Positions 6,578 to 9,861 of a DNA stretch of 9,861 nucleotides are shown here, piece by piece. Below the pieces are notes generated by a model. The model saw nothing but the letters and a program-made list of their open reading frames with translations. It was not told the origin of the DNA and did no database searches. Both the position numbers and the translations under genes were made by a program. Origin of the DNA: Altererythrobacter sp. (lineage in GTDB: Bacteria; Pseudomonadota; Alphaproteobacteria; Sphingomonadales; Sphingomonadaceae); the NCBI GenBank assembly GCA_023299945.1, contig JALZVZ010000337.1:1-9861 (forward strand), given 5' to 3'. Every line of letters begins with the position of its first letter. Within the stretch, counting starts at the first letter, position 1.

Positions 6578-6922
6578 ATGGCTAAGCCAGAATGGGGCAC
6601 AAAGCGTTCTTGCCCCAAATGCGGGGAACGCTTTTACGATTTGGGTAAGGACGAACCGGTCACTTGCATTGAATGCGGTGAAGAATGGTCGCCTGAGCCT
6701 GTGCTCAAATCCAAGCAGCCCATTCCGTTCGAGCCGGACGATAAGAAAAAGAAAGACGGCGAGGCCGATAGCGACCTGGCTGATGATGAGGATGATGAAC
6801 TCAAAGGCATCGAGAATATCGATGACGAAGAGGATTCGCCCGACAATGATGTTGACCTCGGCGGCGACGATGACCTTGGCGTGGCCAAGGGCAAAGGCGA
6901 CGATGATGAGGCCGAAACATAA
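6578..6922 (+). CDS. FYDLN acid domain (TIGR02300-type) zinc-ribbon protein
   Basis: A 114-residue cytoplasmic protein of a small family found in alphaproteobacteria; its function is not established. The N-terminus MAKPEWGTKRSCPKCGERFYDL carries two Cys pairs, C12-x2-C15 and C30-x2-C33, forming a probable zinc ribbon. The signature segment here reads FYDLG rather than FYDLN. After a KSKQPIPFEP linker and a DDKKKKDG patch, the last 55 residues are almost all Asp, Glu, Gly and small residues, predicted to be disordered and strongly acidic. Two ATGs are adjacent (6575 and 6578). AAGGA at 6565-6569 gives 8-base spacing to 6578 and 5 to 6575, and family members usually begin MAKPEWG, so 6578 is preferred. 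It is divergent from aroA and followed by tRNA-Ala. The ribbon plus acidic tail suggests nucleic-acid or ribosome contact, but that is inference. Confidence 0.9.
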   Translation: MAKPEWGTKRSCPKCGERFYDLGKDEPVTCIECGEEWSPEPVLKSKQPIPFEPDDKKKKDGEADSDLADDEDDELKGIENIDDEEDSPDNDVDLGGDDDLGVAKGKGDDDEAET

Positions 6923-6967
6923 GATTTAAGCTTGCGTTTTAATGGGGGCCGCCATAAACGGCGCGTC

Positions 6968-7006
6968 CTTGCCAAGAGGCAAGATTGGCGGGCAGCATTG
7001 CTTGCC
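6968..7006 (+). other. Mutually exclusive hairpins upstream of tRNA-Ala
   Basis: GGCAAG at 6978-6983 can pair perfectly with CTTGCC at 6968-6973 (loop AAGA) or with a second CTTGCC at 7001-7006, but not both. Neither hairpin is followed by a T run, so neither is a standard terminator. They could be part of the 3' end of the FYDLN transcript, or simply promoter-region DNA. Confidence 0.35.
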
Positions 7007-7013
7007 GCAAAAT
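6985..7013 (+). promoter_or_regulatory. Candidate promoter for tRNA-Ala
   Basis: TTGGCG (6985-6990, 4 of 6 to TTGACA) and CAAAAT (7008-7013, 4 of 6 to TATAAT) are separated by exactly 17 bases. The predicted start is near 7020, only a few bases before the tRNA 5' end at 7023, a typical arrangement for a tRNA gene. There is no other tRNA upstream that would need a shared precursor. Confidence 0.4.
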
Positions 7014-7022
7014 GACTGGTAC

Positions 7023-7098
7023 GGGGCCTTAGCTCAGCTGGGAGAGCGCAACACTGGCAGTGTTGAGGTCAGCGGTTCGATCCCGCTAGGCTCCACCA
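7023..7098 (+). tRNA. tRNA-Ala (anticodon GGC)
   Basis: A complete 76-base cloverleaf with encoded CCA. The acceptor arm GGGGCCT pairs with AGGCTCC and contains the G3-U70 wobble that is the main identity element for alanyl-tRNA synthetase. The D arm is GCTC/GAGC. The anticodon stem CAACA/TGTTG closes the loop CTGGCAG with anticodon GGC at 7056-7058, reading GCC (and GCU) codons. The T arm is AGCGG-TTCGATC-CCGCT. All stems are intact. It stands alone between the FYDLN gene and ffh and has its own terminator, with no integrase or attachment-site duplication nearby. Confidence 0.98.
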
Positions 7099-7115
7099 GT
7101 CACACATATTAAGCC

Positions 7116-7138
7116 GAGTTTCTTCGTATAAGAAATTC
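7116..7138 (+). other. Hairpin immediately downstream of tRNA-Ala
   Basis: TTTCTT (7119-7124) and AAGAAA (7130-7135) are perfect complements around CGTAT. The stem extends to 9 bp with GAG/TTC at the base, including one G-T. It has no T run and is A+T rich, so it is unlikely to terminate by itself. It may help define the tRNA precursor 3' trailer. Confidence 0.35.
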
Positions 7139-7140
7139 GC

Positions 7141-7177
7141 ACGCTGGCCAACGAGGTTTCGTTCGCCGGCGTTTTTT
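7141..7177 (+). terminator. Rho-independent terminator after tRNA-Ala
   Basis: ACGCTGGC (7141-7148) pairs with GCCGGCGT (7165-7172, one G-T). After a C-C mismatch, AACGA (7150-7154) pairs with TCGTT (7159-7163) around a GGTT loop. A run of T follows directly (7172-7177). This 13-bp two-part stem with a U tract is a textbook intrinsic terminator ending the tRNA transcript, and implies that ffh has its own promoter in the remaining 52 bases. Confidence 0.88.
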
Positions 7178-7199
7178 GCGTAATTTGGTCTGCGTAATT
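7177..7199 (+). repeat. Direct repeat TGCGTAATT x2 upstream of ffh
   Basis: Two identical 9-mers at 7177-7185 and 7191-7199, with start points 14 bases apart, lie between the tRNA terminator and the ffh ribosome binding site. They fall in the only room for an ffh promoter. Each contains TAATT, which could serve as part of a -10. Function is unknown. Confidence 0.3.
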
Positions 7200-7229
7200 C
7201 GCGGCCGCGATTGAGGAAGGAAGAAGGCG

Positions 7230-8726
7230 ATGTTTGACTCACTGTCCGACCGTTTAGGTAACGTCTTTGATAAGCTCAAAGGGCGCGGCGCGCTGAATGA
7301 ACAAGATGTGCGCGATGCCATGCGCGAGGTCCGCGTTGCGCTGCTAGAGGCAGATGTCGCTTTGCCGGTTGCGCGCCGTTTCATCGATACGGTCACCGAA
7401 AAAGCGATCGGTTCGCAAGTTCTCAAATCGATCACGCCGGGCCAACAAGTCGTTAAAATCGTCAGTGATGAGCTCACTGAAATGCTCGGCGGTGCAGAGG
7501 TCGTCGGGCTTGAATTGGACGCCAAGCCGCCGGTCGTCATCATGATGGTTGGTCTGCAAGGCTCCGGTAAAACCACCACAACGGCCAAGCTTGCGAAATT
7601 GCTGAAAGAAAAGCACGGCAAGAAGTCGATGATGGCGTCATTGGATGTCAATCGTCCTGCCGCGCAAGAACAGCTCGCTGTGCTTGGCGAACAAGTCGAG
7701 GTTGCAACCTTGCCTATCGTTGAGGGCCAGCAGCCAGTGGATATTGCACGGCGTGCGATGGAGGCCGCAAAACTGGCGGCCGCCGACGTGCTGCTGCTGG
7801 ATACGGCGGGCCGCCTGCATGTCGATGAGGCTTTAATGGCTGAGATGAAGGCGGTTGCCGGGATCTCTACCCCCAAAGAAGTGCTGCTTGTTGTTGATGC
7901 GCTGACCGGCCAAGACGCGGTGAATGTCGCGCAAAGCTTTACCGGCGAGGTTCCGCTGACCGGCGTTGTCCTCACCCGGATGGACGGCGATGCGCGCGGC
8001 GGTGCGGCGCTATCGATGCGCGCTGTCACAGGTAAGCCGATCAAATTTGCCGGTACGGGTGAGAAATTGGACGCGATTGAGGCGTTCAGCCCGTCGCGCG
8101 TCTCCAGCCGTATTCTTGGCATGGGCGATGTCGTCTCTCTGGTCGAAAAGGCCGCAGAGAACATCAAGGAAGAAGATGCCGAGGCGCTCGCCAAGCGCAT
8201 GGCCAAGGGTCAGTTTGACCTCAATGATCTTCGCACGCAGCTCAAACAGATGCAATCGATGGGCGGCTTGGGTGCGCTGGCGGGAATGATGCCGGGCATG
8301 AAGAAGGCCAAGGCAGCGATGGCGGCCTCCAATATGGACGACAAAGTGCTCGTGCATATGGATGCGATTATTGGCTCCATGACAGCCAAAGAGCGCAAAA
8401 ATCCAGCCGTGATGAACGCCAAACGCAAGAAACGCGTTGCGGCAGGCAGCGGCACCTCTGTTCAGCAAGTGAACAAGGTGATGAAGATGCATCAGGAAAT
8501 GGGCCGCGCGATGAAACAGATCAAGAAGATGGGCGGGCTGAAGGGTCTTGCATCCATGTTCGGCGGCGGCGGAATGGGCGCAGCAATGCCCGGTCTTGGT
8601 GGGCCTGGCGGCGGTATGGGCGGCGGTATTCCGGGAATGGGTGGCGGTAAAAACGCGCCTCAATTGCCCGGTGTTGACCGCGATACATTGCCGCCTGAAC
8701 TGCGCGACATGCTTGATAAGAAATAG
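7230..8726 (+). CDS. ffh: Signal recognition particle protein Ffh (SRP54)
   Basis: A 498-residue GTPase that, with 4.5S RNA, recognises hydrophobic signal sequences on ribosome-nascent chains and delivers them to FtsY at the inner membrane. The N domain (about 1-90) includes ALLEADVALPVARRF. The G domain has the P-loop GLQGSGKTT at 108-116, DVNRPAA at 139-145, DTAGR at 191-195 and TRMDGDARGGAALS at 249-262 (TKLDGD in most homologues). The M domain (about 325-440) has FDLNDLRTQLKQMQSMGGLG and the RNA-binding core RKKRVAAGSGTSVQQVNK. A Gly/Met-rich tail (445-473) precedes LPPELRDMLDKK. The length is normal-to-long because of that tail. The ATG at 7230 follows a purine-rich run (AGGAAGGAAGAAGG). 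It heads a plus-strand series with rpsP and rimM; the gap to rpsP is 48 bases without a terminator. Confidence 0.98.
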   Translation: MFDSLSDRLGNVFDKLKGRGALNEQDVRDAMREVRVALLEADVALPVARRFIDTVTEKAIGSQVLKSITPGQQVVKIVSDELTEMLGGAEVVGLELDAKPPVVIMMVGLQGSGKTTTTAKLAKLLKEKHGKKSMMASLDVNRPAAQEQLAVLGEQVEVATLPIVEGQQPVDIARRAMEAAKLAAADVLLLDTAGRLHVDEALMAEMKAVAGISTPKEVLLVVDALTGQDAVNVAQSFTGEVPLTGVVLTRMDGDARGGAALSMRAVTGKPIKFAGTGEKLDAIEAFSPSRVSSRILGMGDVVSLVEKAAENIKEEDAEALAKRMAKGQFDLNDLRTQLKQMQSMGGLGALAGMMPGMKKAKAAMAASNMDDKVLVHMDAIIGSMTAKERKNPAVMNAKRKKRVAAGSGTSVQQVNKVMKMHQEMGRAMKQIKKMGGLKGLASMFGGGGMGAAMPGLGGPGGGMGGGIPGMGGGKNAPQLPGVDRDTLPPELRDMLDKK

Positions 8727-8774
8727 ACTTAAACACAATTATTACAGAACATTACACTTGAAAGGTAAACTATT
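8727..8774 (+). promoter_or_regulatory. A+T-rich rpsP leader with Shine-Dalgarno
   Basis: The 48 bases between ffh and rpsP contain only 12 G or C (25 percent), far below the flanking genes. AAAGG at 8761-8765 lies 9 bases before the rpsP ATG. No hairpin terminator is visible, so ffh and rpsP can be co-transcribed. An unstructured A/U-rich leader is the type favoured by ribosomal protein S1; that role is inference. Confidence 0.5.
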
Positions 8775-9281
8775 ATGGCAATTGCATTGAGGCTCTCTCG
8801 CGGCGGCGCAAAGAAGCGTCCTTACTACCGTATCGTGGCAGCGGACGAACGCGCACCGCGCGATGGTAAGTATCTGGAGCAAGTGGGCATTTATAACCCG
8901 CTTCTCGCCAAAGATGACGAAGGCCGCGTAAAACTGAACGAAGACCGCATCCGCTATTGGCTCGGCGTTGGCGCACAGCCTTCTGACCGTGTTCTGCGTT
9001 TCCTCGACGCTGCTGGCATCAAGAAGCGTGAAGCGCGCAACAATCCGAACAAAGCGAAGCCTGGTGAAAAAGCCAATGATCGCGCTGAGGAACGTGCTGA
9101 AAAAGCTGCTGCGGCGAAGGAAGCTGAAGAAGAAGCGAAAAACGCTCCTGCTCCAGAAGCGCCAGTAGAAGAAGCTGCTGCTGAAACACCAGCAGAAGCA
9201 CCGGCTGAAGAAGTGAAAACCGAAGAAGCTGCTCCTGAAGCTCCTGCTGAAGAAGCCAAAGAAGAGAAGTCGGAAGACTGA
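8775..9281 (+). CDS. rpsP: 30S ribosomal protein S16 with long acidic C-terminal extension
   Basis: A 168-residue small-subunit protein needed for 30S assembly. The first 85 or so residues are a full S16 core: [40 protein letters not shown], and [22 protein letters not shown]. coli S16 is only 82 residues; here a basic linker ([18 protein letters not shown]) leads into about 65 residues of Ala, Glu, Pro and Lys with repeats such as APAEE and EAPAEE, predicted disordered. Codons in this gene, particularly the tail, favour GCT and GAA, unlike the GCG/GCC-rich neighbours, consistent with high expression or repeat slippage. Start ATG 8775 has AAAGG 9 bases upstream. rimM follows after 8 bases, so the two are almost certainly one transcript. 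Confidence 0.98.
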   Translation: MAIALRLSRGGAKKRPYYRIVAADERAPRDGKYLEQVGIYNPLLAKDDEGRVKLNEDRIRYWLGVGAQPSDRVLRFLDAAGIKKREARNNPNKAKPGEKANDRAEERAEKAAAAKEAEEEAKNAPAPEAPVEEAAAETPAEAPAEEVKTEEAAPEAPAEEAKEEKSED

Positions 9282-9289
9282 TCTAGCCC

Positions 9290-9820
9290 ATGACGGACAA
9301 AACAGTCCCTCAGCAGACCCTCGAATTTGCCGCCGTCACCGGCGCGCATGGTCTGAATGGCGAGGTCCGTTTGAAATTGTTCGGGGAGGGCGCAGATGCG
9401 CTCTCCCTGATCAAAAACTACACCGCCAAAGCATCTGGCGCGGCGTTCACTCTCAAAAAAGTGCGCAGCGACGGTAAGGGCGGCGCAATTGCCCGCTTTG
9501 CCGAGGTGCAGAACCGCAATGATGCGGAGAAGATGCGCGGTACCGTGTTGACCGCCCCGCGCGATGTCCTGCCCCAATTGGCCGAGGGCGAATATTACCA
9601 CACAGACTTGATGGGCCTCGATGCTTTTACTGATGCCGGAACTCGTGTGGGCAAAGTGATTGCGGTCGAGAATTTCGGCGCGACGGATATCATTGAGATT
9701 GTCCTTGAGCCTGCGCCTGAGAAGGGCATGAAGACCTTTATGGTCCCGCTGACCAAAGAGGCGGTGATCGAGTGGGACAGTGAAAAGCTTGTGATCGCCG
9801 CCGATTTCGCCGAGGGTTGA
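9290..9820 (+). CDS. rimM: 16S rRNA processing / ribosome maturation factor RimM
   Basis: A 176-residue assembly factor that binds S19 and promotes maturation of the 30S head region. The N-terminal RimM domain shows FAAVTGAHGLNGEVRLKLF (13-31), the family signature G-x-x-x-x-G-x-x-G-E-V-R. The C-terminal PRC-barrel begins at EYYHTDLMGLDAF (101-113) and continues through GKVIAVENFGATDIIEI, ending MVPLTKEAVIEWDSEKLVIA. The length is typical. ATG 9290 is 8 bases after the rpsP stop; its own ribosome binding site is weak, suggesting translational coupling to rpsP. The rpsP-rimM pairing is widely conserved and usually followed by trmD, which is not what starts next here. Confidence 0.96.
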   Translation: MTDKTVPQQTLEFAAVTGAHGLNGEVRLKLFGEGADALSLIKNYTAKASGAAFTLKKVRSDGKGGAIARFAEVQNRNDAEKMRGTVLTAPRDVLPQLAEGEYYHTDLMGLDAFTDAGTRVGKVIAVENFGATDIIEIVLEPAPEKGMKTFMVPLTKEAVIEWDSEKLVIAADFAEG

Positions 9821-9823
9821 GTG

Positions 9824-9861
9824 ATGATTGGTATATTGGTTGGTTTGACGTTTGTACTTCT
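9824..9861 (+). CDS. Start of a hydrophobic protein (partial, runs off the window)
   Basis: Immediately after the rimM TGA, ATG at 9824 opens a frame reading MIGILVGLTFVL to the window edge. GAGGG at 9812-9816, inside the end of rimM, gives a good Shine-Dalgarno at 7-base spacing; GTG at 9821 is a possible in-frame alternative. The 12 visible residues are nearly all hydrophobic, as in a membrane anchor or signal peptide. This is not how TrmD, the usual next protein, begins. Only 38 bases are visible, so identity is unknown and the call is tentative. Confidence 0.5.
   Translation, partial: MIGILVGLTFVL

Noticed and set aside
6948..6962. GCCG/CGGC hairpin after the FYDLN gene as its terminator
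   Set aside because: Only a 4-bp stem with no T run after it.
7023..7098. tRNA-Ala as an integration site for a mobile element
   Set aside because: No integrase, no duplicated tRNA 3' end, and ordinary housekeeping genes on both sides.
7109..8206. A 365-codon open frame on the minus strand opposite ffh
   Set aside because: It is Ser/Ala/Arg/Thr-rich, without recognisable domains, and is exactly antisense to a clear ffh. Long antisense frames are common in G+C-rich genes.
8010..8738. A 242-codon minus-strand frame over the ffh 3' half, rich in His and Ala
   Set aside because: It is a shadow of the Met/Gly-rich ffh coding sequence (CAT is the reverse complement of ATG), with no ribosome binding site or domain.
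9075..9281. The rpsP tail repeats as a tandem DNA repeat or CRISPR-like array
   Set aside because: The repetition is irregular, in frame and explained by an Ala/Glu/Pro low-complexity protein tail.
8954..9601. A 215-codon minus-strand frame across rpsP and rimM
   Set aside because: Its Ser/Ala-rich middle is the reverse complement of the S16 repeat tail. Both genes beneath it are unambiguous.

Overview
The window looks like chromosomal housekeeping DNA from an alphaproteobacterium, most likely a sphingomonad of the Erythrobacteraceae type. The evidence is the pairing of an FYDLN-type acid-tailed zinc-ribbon protein with a divergent aroA, an aroA-cmk-rpsA block, an S16 with a long Ala/Glu tail, and the general codon use. 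The organism call is an inference from protein flavour and gene order; there is no 16S or other direct marker.

Minus-strand half (1-6463). Read in the direction of transcription, the order is aroA (EPSP synthase), a small unrecognised gene, cmk (cytidylate kinase) and rpsA (ribosomal protein S1). A strong hairpin terminator at about 1807-1836 follows rpsA. Beyond it are gloB (glyoxalase II) and a zinc-less quinone oxidoreductase-like gene, separated by 3 bases and probably co-transcribed. The small gene sits where aroA and cmk are usually neighbours and is visibly richer in A+T, so it is the main accessory candidate.

Plus-strand half (6578-9861). The order is an FYDLN-type zinc-ribbon protein, a complete tRNA-Ala(GGC) with its own terminator, ffh (SRP54), rpsP (S16), rimM (S16/30S maturation factor), and the first codons of a hydrophobic protein that runs off the end. 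The theme is translation and protein targeting: rpsP and rimM form a known functional pair, and ffh directs ribosomes to the membrane.

The regulatory DNA of interest is in the short intergenic gaps. The divergent aroA/FYDLN gap holds a 12-bp palindrome and an inverted repeat between overlapping promoter-like elements. Two palindromes lie upstream of rpsA, one covering its ribosome binding site. Alternative pairing hairpins precede the tRNA. gloB may have a leaderless promoter. No mobile element, CRISPR array or integrase is visible, and I do not see a clearly new multi-gene system. No stretch of more than 300 bases lacks a gene.
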